Shown: positions 1 through 7,112, numbered from the stretch's first letter. The stretch: DNA of 34,171 nt from Rhodocyclaceae bacterium (GCA_024709955.1 JANJVS010000168.1:1-34171); one strand, 5' to 3'. Numbers and translations: made by a program. The notes: generated from the letters alone by a model not told the origin.

Positions 1-1
1 T

Positions 2-190
2 GGCCAGGACCGCTATACGACGGAAATCCACGCCGACGAGATGAAGATGCTCGGCAAGCGCGAGGGCATGGGCGACGCGCCGCCGCGCGAAAGCGGCGGC
101 GGCCGCCCGGCGGCGCGACCCCAGGCGCAGGGGGCGCCGGCCCCGATGGGCGGCGGCTTCGGCGACGTCGAGGACGACATCCCGTTCTGA
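2..190 (+). CDS. ssb: Single-stranded DNA-binding protein, C-terminal part
   Basis: This is the last 62 codons of a gene that begins upstream of the window. The fragment starts with the end of the OB-fold (GQDRYTTEI, then HADEMKMLG), the usual closing strand of bacterial SSB. A low-complexity Gly/Ala/Pro/Arg linker follows, and the protein ends in the acidic tip DVEDDIPF. In the SSB family this tip recruits replication and repair partners. The oligonucleotide-binding core is outside the window. The next gene on the same strand starts 40 bp downstream. The identification rests on the conserved tail and linker and is firm. Confidence 0.93.
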   Translation, partial: GQDRYTTEIHADEMKMLGKREGMGDAPPRESGGGRPAARPQAQGAPAPMGGGFGDVEDDIPF

Positions 191-230
191 GGCCGGCGGG
201 CGTGCCGCCGCAGCGCGCGCCCGATGCCGC

Positions 231-1577
231 ATGAAAGCCCGCCTGCCGCGTCGCCTGCGCGAATATTCGCCGCGCGATCTACTGATCGTCGGCTTGCCGC
301 TGCTGCTGCTCGTCGCCGCCGGCTTCTGGCTGGCCTCGCGCTACATCAAGCCGGCGCCGCCGGACACCCTGATTCTGGCGACCGGCGCGGGGGGGGGCGG
401 CTACCAGCGCTACGGCGCGGCCTACAAGGACGTACTGGCGCGCTACGGCATCCAGGTCGTCGAGCAGCCGACGGCCGGCTCCACCGAGAATCTCGCGCGC
501 CTGCGCGACGCCGAGCGCTCGGTGGACGCCGCCTTCGTGCAGGGCGGTGCCGCGCGGGCGCAGGACGACGACGCGCTGTTCTCGCTCGGCGACCTCTACT
601 ACGAGCCGCTCTGGATCTTCTACCGCGCCGAGCTGGCGGATGCCGGCGGCGCGCTCGATCGGCTGACGCAGCTCAGGGGACGGCGCATCGCCGTCGGCGG
701 CATCGGCAGCGGCACCCGCCATCTCGCCATCGAGCTGCTGGAGGCGAACCAGATCGATGCGCGCAACGCGCGCCTGATCGACCGGGGCGGTCCCGCCCTG
801 GCGCGGGACTTTGCCGCCGGGCGCATCGACGCCGCCTTCGTCGTCGGACCGGCGCAGTCGGCGACGGTCTGGACCCTGCTGCACACGCCGGGGCTGCGGC
901 TGATGAGCCTCGCCCATGCCGAGGCCTATGCGCGACGCCTGCCGCATCTGACCCGGCTGGTGCTGCCGCGCGGCGCCATCGACGTCGCCGCTGACCTGCC
1001 GCCGCGCGACATCGGCATGCTTGCCGCTACCGCGACCCTGCTGGTGCGCGAGGATACCCATCCGGCCCTGATCGACCTCTTGATGCAGGCACTGAGCGAG
1101 GTGCATGGCGGGCCGGGCATCTTCCAGCGTCCGGGTGAATTTCCGCGCGCCACGGGCGCGAGCGGAGCCGATTTCCCGCTATCTCCCGAGGCGCAACGCT
1201 ACTACACGTCGGGGCGCCCCTTCCTGCAGCGCTACTTGCCTTTCTGGGCGGCCACGCTGATCGACCGCATGGTGGTGATGCTGATCCCGCTGTTCGCCGT
1301 GCTGATTCCGGTGATGCGCGTCGCGCCGGGGCTCTACGATTGGCGCATCAAGACGCGCATCTACCGGCGCTACGGCGAGCTCAAGTTCATCGAGGCCGAG
1401 GTGGAGGCCGAGCCCGGACATCTCACGCGCGCGGAATGGCTGGCGCGCGTGGATGCCATCGAGCGCGACGCCAACCGCCTGCCGGTGCCGCTCGCCTTCG
1501 CCAACATGGTCTATACGCTGCGCGGCCATATCGAACTGGTGCGCGCGACCATCGAGAGGAAGACTAGAGAGCCCTGA
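231..1577 (+). CDS. Membrane-anchored TAXI-family (TRAP-type) solute-binding protein
   Basis: The protein has 448 residues. A basic N-terminus precedes a membrane helix at about residues 17-36. Next comes the TAXI-type binding fold, with the glycine-rich signature TGAGGGGYQRYG near residue 51, the GSTENL stretch, and GGIGSGTRH further on. A second hydrophobic helix lies at about 344-362, followed by a basic, charged tail of about 85 residues that is probably cytoplasmic. TAXI proteins normally deliver organic acids or amino acids to TRAP permeases, but no DctQ/DctM permease gene is visible here. The binding domain should sit in the periplasm, tethered at both ends. The substrate is unknown. 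Its 3' end overlaps the convergent rfaE2 gene by 14 bp. Confidence 0.8.
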   Translation: MKARLPRRLREYSPRDLLIVGLPLLLLVAAGFWLASRYIKPAPPDTLILATGAGGGGYQRYGAAYKDVLARYGIQVVEQPTAGSTENLARLRDAERSVDAAFVQGGAARAQDDDALFSLGDLYYEPLWIFYRAELADAGGALDRLTQLRGRRIAVGGIGSGTRHLAIELLEANQIDARNARLIDRGGPALARDFAAGRIDAAFVVGPAQSATVWTLLHTPGLRLMSLAHAEAYARRLPHLTRLVLPRGAIDVAADLPPRDIGMLAATATLLVREDTHPALIDLLMQALSEVHGGPGIFQRPGEFPRATGASGADFPLSPEAQRYYTSGRPFLQRYLPFWAATLIDRMVVMLIPLFAVLIPVMRVAPGLYDWRIKTRIYRRYGELKFIEAEVEAEPGHLTRAEWLARVDAIERDANRLPVPLAFANMVYTLRGHIELVRATIERKTREP

Positions 1578-2052
1578 TCTTGTCCAGCAGTGCGGTGGTG
1601 GAGCGCTGGTGGATGAAGGGAATCGAATGCACCTGGCCGCCCCAGCCGCGTACCTCGGCGGCACCGACGATCTGGTCTACCGGCCAGTCACCGCCCTTGA
1701 CGAGGATGTCGGGGCGACAGTCGAGGATGCGCGCGAGGGGCGTGTCCTCGTCGAACCAAGTCACCAGCGACACGCATTCGAGCGCGGCGAGCACCGCCAT
1801 GCGATCCGCGAGGGCGTTCACCGGCCGGTCGGCGCCCTTGCCGAGACGCTTGACCGAGGCATCGGAGTTCGCCGCGACGATCAGGCTGGCGCCGAGCGCG
1901 CGCGCCTGGGCGAGGTAGGTGACATGGCCGCGGTGCAGGATGTCGAAGCAGCCGTTGGTGAACACCAGCGGGCGCGGCAGCGCCGCCGCGCGCGCCGCCA
2001 GCTCGGCCGGCGCGCTGCACTTGGCCTCGAAGGCCGGCGCGGCGTAGCTCAC
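1564..2052 (-). CDS. rfaE2: D-glycero-beta-D-manno-heptose 1-phosphate adenylyltransferase
   Basis: This 162-residue protein corresponds to the C-terminal half of E. coli HldE, made here as a stand-alone protein (RfaE2/HldC type). It carries the nucleotidyltransferase signature FTNGCFDILHRGH, with HRGH at residues 40-43, and KGGDW at 119-123. The family transfers AMP from ATP to heptose 1-phosphate to give ADP-heptose for the LPS inner core. The start ATG overlaps the dolP stop as ATGA, so the two are probably translationally coupled. gmhA, which makes the first intermediate of the pathway, is two genes upstream in the same operon. The heptose-7-phosphate kinase and the phosphatase are not in the window. 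Confidence 0.92.
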   Translation of the reverse strand: MSYAAPAFEAKCSAPAELAARAAALPRPLVFTNGCFDILHRGHVTYLAQARALGASLIVAANSDASVKRLGKGADRPVNALADRMAVLAALECVSLVTWFDEDTPLARILDCRPDILVKGGDWPVDQIVGAAEVRGWGGQVHSIPFIHQRSTTALLDKIRAL

Positions 2053-2681
2053 GGCGTGGGCTGGGCGGCGGGCTTGTTGGCGGTCGGCTGCGGGTCGAGG
2101 CGACGGGCCTCGGCGTCGCTGATGAGCTCGAAGACGCGCACTACCTTGCGCACGCCGCCGGTGGTGCGGGCGATCTGCACCGCCGCGTCGACCTCGCGCT
2201 GGGTCGCCAGGCCGAGCAGGTAAACGACGCCGTTCTCGGTGACCACCTTGACGTTGTTGGCGGAGAACTGGCTGGCGTCGATGAAGCGCGCCTTGACCTT
2301 GGAGGTCAGATAGACGTCGTTGCTGCGGTTCGACAGGGTGCTGACCGGCCCGATCTGCAGCTCGTTGCTGATCGACTTGAGATTGGGAACGGCGGCAACC
2401 AGTTTCTCGACCTCGGCCCGGGCGGCGGCGTCCGGCACCTCGCCGGTCAGCAGGGCCATGCGGTTGTAGCTGGTCACATTGACATGGACGCGGTCGCCGA
2501 AGCGTTCGTTGATGCGGCCGGCGGCGCGCAGCTCGATGCCCTCGTCGGTGACGATGGTTTCCGGCATGCGGCGGTCGGTGAACATCAGCGCACCGGCGCC
2601 CACGCCGACGGCGGCGGCACCGACGCAGCCGGCGAGGACGGGAACGAGGGCGGCGAGCAGGATCAGGGTGCGGCGGTTCAT
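2049..2681 (-). CDS. dolP: Outer-membrane BON-domain lipoprotein (DolP/YraP-like)
   Basis: The protein has 210 residues. I chose the ATG at 2681 because it opens a clear lipoprotein signal, [19 protein letters not shown], with the lipidated cysteine at 19. It also gives a 4-bp ATGA overlap with the gmhA stop. The longer reading frame upstream has no signal sequence. Two BON domains follow, at about residues 48-112 and 130-195 (for example [16 protein letters not shown] and [15 protein letters not shown]), then a Pro/Thr-rich tail. DolP in E. coli supports outer-membrane integrity and the BAM complex, and it lies next to diaA and yraN there as well. Assignment as the ortholog is inferred from domains plus context. 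Confidence 0.87.
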   Translation of the reverse strand: MNRRTLILLAALVPVLAGCVGAAAVGVGAGALMFTDRRMPETIVTDEGIELRAAGRINERFGDRVHVNVTSYNRMALLTGEVPDAAARAEVEKLVAAVPNLKSISNELQIGPVSTLSNRSNDVYLTSKVKARFIDASQFSANNVKVVTENGVVYLLGLATQREVDAAVQIARTTGGVRKVVRVFELISDAEARRLDPQPTANKPAAQPTP

Positions 2682-3271
2682 GGGGCTTCTCCGAGGATGA
2701 GGGCGTCGATGCCGTCGCACAGGCAGTGGATGGTCAGCAGGTGAACCTCCTGGATGCGCGCAGTGCGGTCGGCGGGGACGCAAAGATGAATGTCGTCGGA
2801 CCGCAGCAGCCCGGCGATGGTTCCGCCGCCCTTGCCGGTGAGCGCGACGACGCGCACGCCGCGCGCGTGGGCGGCGGCGATGGCGGCGGCGACGTTGGGC
2901 GAGTTGCCCGAGGTCGAGATCGCCAGCAGCACGTCGCCGGCGCGGCCGAGGCCCTGCACCTGCTTGGCGAAGACCTGGTCGTAGGCATAGTCGTTGGCGA
3001 TCGAGGTCAGCGTCGAGGTGTCGGTGGTGAGCGCGATCGCCGCCAGCGGCGGGCGCTCCTTTTCGAAGCGGTTGAGCAGTTCGGCGGCGAAGTGCTGCGA
3101 ATCGGCGGCCGAGCCGCCGTTGCCGCAGGCCATCACCTTGCCGCCGGCGCGCAGGCTGTCGGCCATCAGCCGGATCGCCGCCTCGATGGGGGCGGCCATG
3201 GCGTCGAGGGCGCGCGCCTTGACGGCGACGCTGTCCTCGAATTGCTGTCGGATGCGGGATTGGATAGTCAT
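2678..3271 (-). CDS. gmhA: SIS-domain phosphoheptose isomerase (GmhA/DiaA family)
   Basis: The protein has 197 residues and is a SIS-fold sugar isomerase. [13 protein letters not shown] (from residue 49) and ISTSGNSPN (from 118) form the phosphosugar site. Glu64 (in FAAEL) and His177 (in RIQEVH) match the catalytic Glu65 and His180 of E. coli GmhA. The backbone otherwise resembles DiaA ([23 protein letters not shown]). GmhA converts sedoheptulose 7-phosphate to D-glycero-D-manno-heptose 7-phosphate in the cytoplasm, whereas DiaA binds DnaA. With both catalytic residues present and rfaE2 nearby, isomerase activity is likely; a DnaA-related role cannot be excluded. A TAGAAT -10 box ends 7 nt before the ATG. 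Confidence 0.88.
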   Translation of the reverse strand: MTIQSRIRQQFEDSVAVKARALDAMAAPIEAAIRLMADSLRAGGKVMACGNGGSAADSQHFAAELLNRFEKERPPLAAIALTTDTSTLTSIANDYAYDQVFAKQVQGLGRAGDVLLAISTSGNSPNVAAAIAAAHARGVRVVALTGKGGGTIAGLLRSDDIHLCVPADRTARIQEVHLLTIHCLCDGIDALILGEAP

Positions 3272-3278
3272 GGCCGCG

Positions 3279-3284
3279 ATTCTA
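3279..3284 (-). promoter_or_regulatory. -10 box of gmhA, near-leaderless
   Basis: TAGAAT on the - strand lies 7 nt upstream of the gmhA ATG, so transcription would begin at or next to the start codon. No convincing -35 box was seen. Confidence 0.5.
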
Positions 3285-3319
3285 CCAACCGGCCGGGCGC
3301 GGGCCGGGACGAGTGTGTT

Positions 3320-3685
3320 TCAAAGCATGACGAATATCTCGATGCGCAGCCGGCGCCAGGGATTGCGGTCGGCGACCAGGGCGGCGATGCGCGCCGAAAC
3401 GCGCTCGCCGCGGTCCATGGCGGCGGCCACCGCCTCGTTCTCGGCGCGCGGCAGATAACCGAGCTGGATGCCCTGCCAGTCGACGCGCACGGCACGGGCG
3501 TCGTGGGGATTGTCCGGCTCGCGTACCAGCTGCAGGGCGTCGCCGACGCGCAGCCGCTCCCAGAGATGTGGGCCGGCGTGGTACTCGAAGCCGGCCAGCG
3601 GCGAACTCTGCACGAGGATCTTCACCTCCTGCGCCTGGGCCGCGAGGCTGGTGAGCCAGAGCAGGCTAATCAGGACGAAACGCAT
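3320..3685 (-). CDS. Exported HIRAN-domain protein
   Basis: The protein has 121 residues. It begins with a short signal peptide (hydrophobic core FVLISLLWLTSLAAQA, likely cut after AQA near residue 18). The rest is a HIRAN domain: GFEYHAG near 32-38, LREPDNPHD-like VREPDNPHD at 54-62, and LGYLPRAEN at 75-83. HIRAN domains are known from SWI/SNF helicases such as HLTF, where they bind DNA ends, and small stand-alone versions are common in bacteria. Here the signal peptide places the domain outside the cytoplasm, so its ligand is unknown. The gene overlaps the end of yraN by 20 bp and sits 48 bp before gmhA. In the E. coli version of this locus I recall no HIRAN gene. Confidence 0.78.
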   Translation of the reverse strand: MRFVLISLLWLTSLAAQAQEVKILVQSSPLAGFEYHAGPHLWERLRVGDALQLVREPDNPHDARAVRVDWQGIQLGYLPRAENEAVAAAMDRGERVSARIAALVADRNPWRRLRIEIFVML

Positions 3686-4025
3686 CTTTGAGCCAGATCA
3701 GGCGCTCGCCGTCGATCAGCACGCAATCGAAGCGGCAGGGCGTCTCGCCTTGCTGGGCGAGCCAGTGGCGCGCGGCGAGGATCAAACGCCGCTGCTTGGC
3801 CGGGCCGATGCTGGCCGCCGCACCGCCGAAGCCGCTGCCGGCGCGGCGGCGCACCTCGACGAAAACGGTGGTCGCGCCGTCGCGGCAGACCAGATCGATC
3901 TCGCCGCCCTTGACGCGGAAGTTGCGCGCCAGCAGCCTGAGCCCCTGGGCGGCGAGATGCCGCGCGGCGGTCTCTTCGCCGGCCGAGCCGATCTCCTGAC
4001 GAGTGTGCGGGATAATGGGCGCCAT
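3666..4025 (-). CDS. yraN: YraN/UPF0102 family endonuclease-like protein
   Basis: The protein has 119 residues with the UPF0102 signature: GSAGEETAARHLAAQG at the N-terminus, then GGEIDLVCRDG (40-50) and TTVFVEVRRR (52-61). Asp44, Glu57 and Arg59 occupy the places of the PD-(D/E)xK nuclease core. The C-terminus has the usual ending WLKDAF. The cellular role of the family is still unclear. I chose the ATG at 4025, which begins MAPIIPHTRQEIG; longer versions of the frame add sequence unlike the family. This ATG shares the palindrome CATG with the rsmI start on the other strand. The rsmI-yraN-gmhA/diaA-dolP neighbourhood matches that of other proteobacteria. Confidence 0.87.
   Translation of the reverse strand: MAPIIPHTRQEIGSAGEETAARHLAAQGLRLLARNFRVKGGEIDLVCRDGATTVFVEVRRRAGSGFGGAAASIGPAKQRRLILAARHWLAQQGETPCRFDCVLIDGERLIWLKDAFRPD
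4011..4016 (+). promoter_or_regulatory. -10 box of rsmI, near-leaderless
   Basis: GATAAT ends 7 nt before the rsmI ATG at 4024, so the transcript would begin at about the start codon. No good -35 box was seen. Confidence 0.4.
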
Positions 4026-4896
4026 GAACGAAGCCACGAAAGAAACCGCGAAGCCCGCATTGTCCATCGTCGCCACCCCGATCGGCAACCTCGGCGACAT
4101 TACCCTGCGTGCGCTCGAAACCCTGCGCCAGGCGGATGTGATCGCTTGCGAGGACACGCGTCACGCGCGCCACCTGCTCGACCACCACGGCATCCGCGCC
4201 CAACTGCTGGCGCTGCACGAGCATAACGAGCAGGCGGCGGCGGAGAAGCTGCTCGGCCTGCTCGCGGCGGGCAAGCGCGTCGCGCTGATTTCCGACGCCG
4301 GCACGCCGGGAGTTTCCGATCCGGGCGCGCGCGCCGTCGCCGCGGTGCGCGCGGCCGGCCATGCGGTGACGCCGCTGCCGGGCCCGAACGCGGCGGTCGC
4401 GGCGCTCTCCGCCGCCGGGCTCGACGCTCCGGCCTTCCTATTCGTCGGTTTCCTGCCGGCAAAAGTCGGCGCTCGCAGGACGGTGATCGAGGGCCTCAAG
4501 CCGATCGCCGCGACGCTGGCGTTCTACGAGGCGCCCCACCGCATCGCGGAAACCGTCGCCGACCTGGCCGATCTGCTGGAACCGGAGCGCGAGATCGTCG
4601 TCGCCCGCGAGCTGACCAAGCTGTTCGAGCAGATCGTGCGCCTGCCGCTGCCCGCCGCGCCGGCCTGGCTCGCGGCGGACGACAACCATCGGCGCGGCGA
4701 ATTCGTCCTGCTGGTTTCCGCGCCGCCGCCGCGCGTCGGCATCGACGCGGAAAGCGAGCGCGTACTCAAGTTGTTGCTCGCCGAATTGCCGGTCAAGCAG
4801 GCGGCCAGGCTCGCCAGCGAGATCACCGGCGCGGCCAAGAACGAGCTCTACCGCAAGGCGCTCGAAATCAGGGCCGCCACCGCCGGGGGCGGCTAA
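4024..4896 (+). CDS. rsmI: 16S rRNA (cytidine1402-2'-O)-methyltransferase
   Basis: The protein has 290 residues of the tetrapyrrole-methylase fold. VATPIGNLGDITLRALE (from residue 17), ACEDTRHAR, ALHEHNEQ, ISDAGTPGVSDPG and PLPGPNAA are all RsmI signatures. The enzyme 2'-O-methylates C1402 in the decoding centre of 16S rRNA using SAM. I chose the ATG at 4024, which gives the usual N-terminal length. A GTG at 4003 would add seven residues but would place the start upstream of the likely -10 box. Residues 146-154 (AKVGARRTV) are encoded by a copy of the dispersed T motif, where E. coli RsmI has AKSKGRRDA, so the repeat is accommodated without breaking the fold. Confidence 0.95.
   Translation: MNEATKETAKPALSIVATPIGNLGDITLRALETLRQADVIACEDTRHARHLLDHHGIRAQLLALHEHNEQAAAEKLLGLLAAGKRVALISDAGTPGVSDPGARAVAAVRAAGHAVTPLPGPNAAVAALSAAGLDAPAFLFVGFLPAKVGARRTVIEGLKPIAATLAFYEAPHRIAETVADLADLLEPEREIVVARELTKLFEQIVRLPLPAAPAWLAADDNHRRGEFVLLVSAPPPRVGIDAESERVLKLLLAELPVKQAARLASEITGAAKNELYRKALEIRAATAGGG
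4460..4485 (+). repeat. T motif copy 1 (inside rsmI)
   Basis: It matches the perfect reference copy (18594-18619) at 24 of 26 positions. It is read in frame as AKVGARRTV, and the match extends 3' as GTGATCG, shared with the murG copy. Confidence 0.75.
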
Positions 4897-4899
4897 AAT
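4894..4899 (+). promoter_or_regulatory. -10 box of pyrC, leaderless
   Basis: TAAAAT overlaps the rsmI stop region and ends 6 nt before the pyrC ATG, so initiation at the A of the ATG is likely. Confidence 0.5.
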
Positions 4900-4905
4900 C
4901 GCGCC

Positions 4906-5940
4906 ATGCAAACCTTGACCCTCACCCGCCCCGACGACTGGCACCTGCACCTGCGCGACGGCGCCACGTTGCAGGCCGTGTTGCCCGATACCGCGCGCCG
5001 CTTCGCCCGCGCCATCGTCATGCCCAACCTCAAGCCGCCGGTGACGACGGTGGCCCAGGCCGCCGCCTACCGTGAGCGCATCCTGGCCGCCCTGCCGCAG
5101 GGCATGGCCTTCGAGCCTTTGATGACGCTCTACCTGACGGACAACCTGCCCGCCGACGAGATCGACCGGGCCAAGGCGAGCGGTTTCGTCCATGCGGTCA
5201 AGCTCTATCCGGCCGGAGCGACGACCAACTCGGACGCCGGCGTCACCGACCTGGCGAAGTGCCGGGCCACGCTCGCGCGCATGGAAAAGCTCGGCCTGCC
5301 GCTGCTCGTGCATGGCGAGGTCACCGATCCGGCGGTGGATATCTTCGACCGCGAGGCAGTGTTCATCGACACGGTGCTGATGCCGCTGCTCAAGGACTTC
5401 CCTGACCTCAAGACGGTGCTGGAGCATATCACCACGCGCGACGGCGCCCAGTTCGTCCAGTCGGCCGGCGCCAACGTCGCCGCGACCATCACCGCTCACC
5501 ACCTGCTGCTCAACCGCAACGCGATCTTCGCCGGCGGCCTGCGCCCGCACCATTACTGCCTGCCGGTGCTCAAGCGCGAGACCCATCGCCAGGCCCTGGT
5601 CACCGCCGCGATCTCGGGCAGCCCCAAGTTCTTCCTCGGCACCGATTCGGCTCCCCATGCGAAAAGTACCAAGGAGGCCGCCTACGGCTGCGCCGGTTGC
5701 TACACCGCCCATGCCGGTATCGAGCTCTATGCCGAAGCCTTCGAGGCGGCCGGTGCCCTCGACCGGCTCGAAGCCTTCGCGAGCTTTCATGGCCCCGATT
5801 TCTATGGCCTGCCCCGCAACACGGAAAAGATCACCCTGGCGCGCGCCGCCTGGACCGTGCCGGCTGCCCAGCCGCTGCTCGACGGGGATCCGCTGGTGCC
5901 GCTGCGCGCCGGCGAGGCGGTGGCCTGGCGCCTGACCTGA
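4906..5940 (+). CDS. pyrC: Dihydroorotase (class II)
   Basis: The protein has 344 residues, the normal length for E. coli-type PyrC. The metal site is complete: His13 and His15 in DWHLHLRDG, the lysine that is carboxylated at Lys99 (AVKLYPAG), His136 (VHGEV), His174 (LEHITT) and the catalytic Asp247 (LGTDSAPH). These correspond to E. coli His16/18, Lys102, His139, His177 and Asp250 with a constant offset of three. The enzyme cyclises N-carbamoyl-aspartate to dihydroorotate in pyrimidine synthesis. It lies 9 bp after rsmI with its own likely -10 box and no clear Shine-Dalgarno sequence, consistent with a leaderless message. Confidence 0.96.
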   Translation: MQTLTLTRPDDWHLHLRDGATLQAVLPDTARRFARAIVMPNLKPPVTTVAQAAAYRERILAALPQGMAFEPLMTLYLTDNLPADEIDRAKASGFVHAVKLYPAGATTNSDAGVTDLAKCRATLARMEKLGLPLLVHGEVTDPAVDIFDREAVFIDTVLMPLLKDFPDLKTVLEHITTRDGAQFVQSAGANVAATITAHHLLLNRNAIFAGGLRPHHYCLPVLKRETHRQALVTAAISGSPKFFLGTDSAPHAKSTKEAAYGCAGCYTAHAGIELYAEAFEAAGALDRLEAFASFHGPDFYGLPRNTEKITLARAAWTVPAAQPLLDGDPLVPLRAGEAVAWRLT

Positions 5941-5956
5941 CCCTGGAGTTTCCACG

Positions 5957-6409
5957 ATGAAAGCGCGTTTCCTGCTGCCGATCCTGCTGGCCATGCCGCT
6001 CCTGGCGGGCTGCGAAATCGAGCCGGCGGCCTATCTCATCGACGGCGGCAACCACTCGCTGACCGTGGAACGCAGGAAACCCTATTTCTGGAGCAGTGGC
6101 TGGGAACTCGATCTGGTGGTCGCGCGCTTTCCCGACTGCCAGCGCCGCTACGCGCTCAAGAAGGCCGGGGAGAAGGTGTTCGTCTATCTCTTTCGCGCCG
6201 AGCCTGGCGTCTTCATCCTCAAGCAGGGCAAGCGCTGGTACGTGGCGGAAACCCGGGAGTGTCGTTTCCAGCAGTACGAGCAGGAGCCGCCGCTGCCCGG
6301 CGAACTGCTGGGTTCTTTCCGGCTGAAGAACGGGGCGTTCGGCTTCGTGCCCGCGGAAGACGTTTCCAAGGAAGCCAGCGACAAGGCCAAGAAGGCGAGC
6401 GAGGAGTAA
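5957..6409 (+). CDS. Small lipoprotein of unknown function
   Basis: The protein has 150 residues. It starts with a lipoprotein signal, MKARFLLPILLAMPLLAGC, with Cys19 as the acylation site. The mature part is Trp/Tyr/Phe-rich and probably beta-structured (KPYFWSSGWELDLVVARFPDCQRRY, RWYVAETRECRFQ), with two further cysteines, in PDCQ and RECR, that could pair. The tail is charged and helical (DVSKEASDKAKKASEE). I do not recognise the family. A Shine-Dalgarno-like TGGAG precedes the ATG, and it may be cotranscribed with pyrC 16 bp upstream. It ends 20 nt before the RNase P RNA. Confidence 0.75.
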   Translation: MKARFLLPILLAMPLLAGCEIEPAAYLIDGGNHSLTVERRKPYFWSSGWELDLVVARFPDCQRRYALKKAGEKVFVYLFRAEPGVFILKQGKRWYVAETRECRFQQYEQEPPLPGELLGSFRLKNGAFGFVPAEDVSKEASDKAKKASEE

Positions 6410-6416
6410 CGGCGCC

Positions 6417-6422
6417 TATAAT
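6417..6422 (+). promoter_or_regulatory. -10 box of rnpB
   Basis: A perfect TATAAT, 6 nt before the predicted 5' end of the RNase P RNA at about 6429. The -35 region falls within the end of the lipoprotein gene and is not consensus. Confidence 0.6.
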
Positions 6423-6428
6423 GGCGGT

Positions 6429-6889
6429 GGAAGTCCGCCAGGCAGCCGCGGCACGGCAACGTGTCGAGGAAAGTCCGGGCCCCATAGAGCAGGATGCCGG
6501 CTAACGGCCGGGCGCCGCGAGGCGACAGACAGTGCAACAGAAACATACCGCCGATGGCCGCCCCGACTTTGACGCCGCAAGGCGGCAGAGCCTCGCTCTT
6601 GAGTGAGCAGGGACGGATCAGGCAAGGGTGAAATCGTGGCCTGTCGAAAGACAGGACAAGTCGCGAAAGCGATTTGCGGTAAGAGCGCACGGTCGTACTG
6701 GCGACAGCTACGACGGGCAAACCTCATCCGGGGCAAGGCCAAATAGGGGAGCATCGACGTGGCTCGCGTCGCTCCCGGGTAGGCTGCTACAGCCTGTCGG
6801 CGACGGCAGGCGACGAGGCCGCCAGCAATGGTGGTCCCAGAGGAATGGCTGCCCACGACAGAACCCGGCTTATCGGCGGACTTCCCCCC
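6429..6889 (+). ncRNA. rnpB: RNase P RNA (type A), enlarged
   Basis: The conserved core is plain: GAGGAAAGTCCGGGC (6464 on), ATAGAGCAGGATGCCGG, CAGTGCAACAGAAA, GGTAAGAGCGCAC, GGCAAGGCCAAATAGGGG, and CCACGACAGAACCCGGCTTATCG. The ends are fixed by a perfect 11-bp P1 helix between 6429-6439 and 6875-6885. At about 460 nt it is longer than the 377-nt E. coli RNA. Two places account for the excess: an expanded arm at about 6555-6615 with hairpins at 6574-6586 and near 6591-6606, and a 38-nt insertion at about 6639-6676. That insertion splits the 5' strand of the helix before GGTAAGAG and holds two GAAA-capped hairpins (6640-6655 and 6661-6672). The RNA processes the 5' ends of tRNA precursors. No clear terminator follows. 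Confidence 0.95.
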
Positions 6890-7083
6890 CCATCCCTTTT
6901 CCCATGATTGATTCCCGGTGCGATGGCGCCGTGGCCCCACTTCGCTGTTTCCGGCGAGAATCCTAACAAGTTACTTTCGATATCGTTTTGCGATTATTGA
7001 TTTTTAAAGATAATTCTTTATTGAACTTTCTCTAAAGTTAAGCCTAAGTCATTGTCTCGCCTCGGAAAATACCGTTTTTGCCC
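6890..7083 (+). other. AT-rich intergenic segment between rnpB and the mraZ promoter
   Basis: No gene is seen here. From about 6960 to 7080 the sequence is much richer in A+T than anything else in the window. It holds the palindrome CGATATCG (6978-6985) and two small perfect inverted repeats (TAAAGA/TCTTTA, 7005-7020; AACTTT/AAAGTT, 7024-7039). It lies just upstream of the mraZ -35 box, so it could be a UP element or a binding region for a global regulator. This is inference. Confidence 0.45.
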
Positions 7084-7112
7084 TTGACGTTGGTAAAATG
7101 GTGGAATAAAGT
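7084..7112 (+). promoter_or_regulatory. Promoter of the dcw cluster (Pmra-like)
   Basis: -35 TTGACG (7084-7089), 17-nt spacer, -10 TAAAGT (7107-7112). The expected start of transcription is about 7119, leaving a leader of about 60 nt before mraZ. The -10 and start region overlap the MraZ boxes, which would allow repression by occlusion. Confidence 0.65.

Noticed and set aside
2726-3691. Long + strand open frames opposite gmhA and the HIRAN gene, and similar ones opposite ftsI, ftsA, ftsZ and secA
   Set aside because: They are antisense shadows of well-supported genes, with His/Arg/Ala-rich, low-complexity products.
6561-6590. A tenth T motif inside rnpB
   Set aside because: Only CAAAGTCGG on the - strand matches; the rest of the 26 positions do not. 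Mentioned only as a weak hint with the rnpB expansion.
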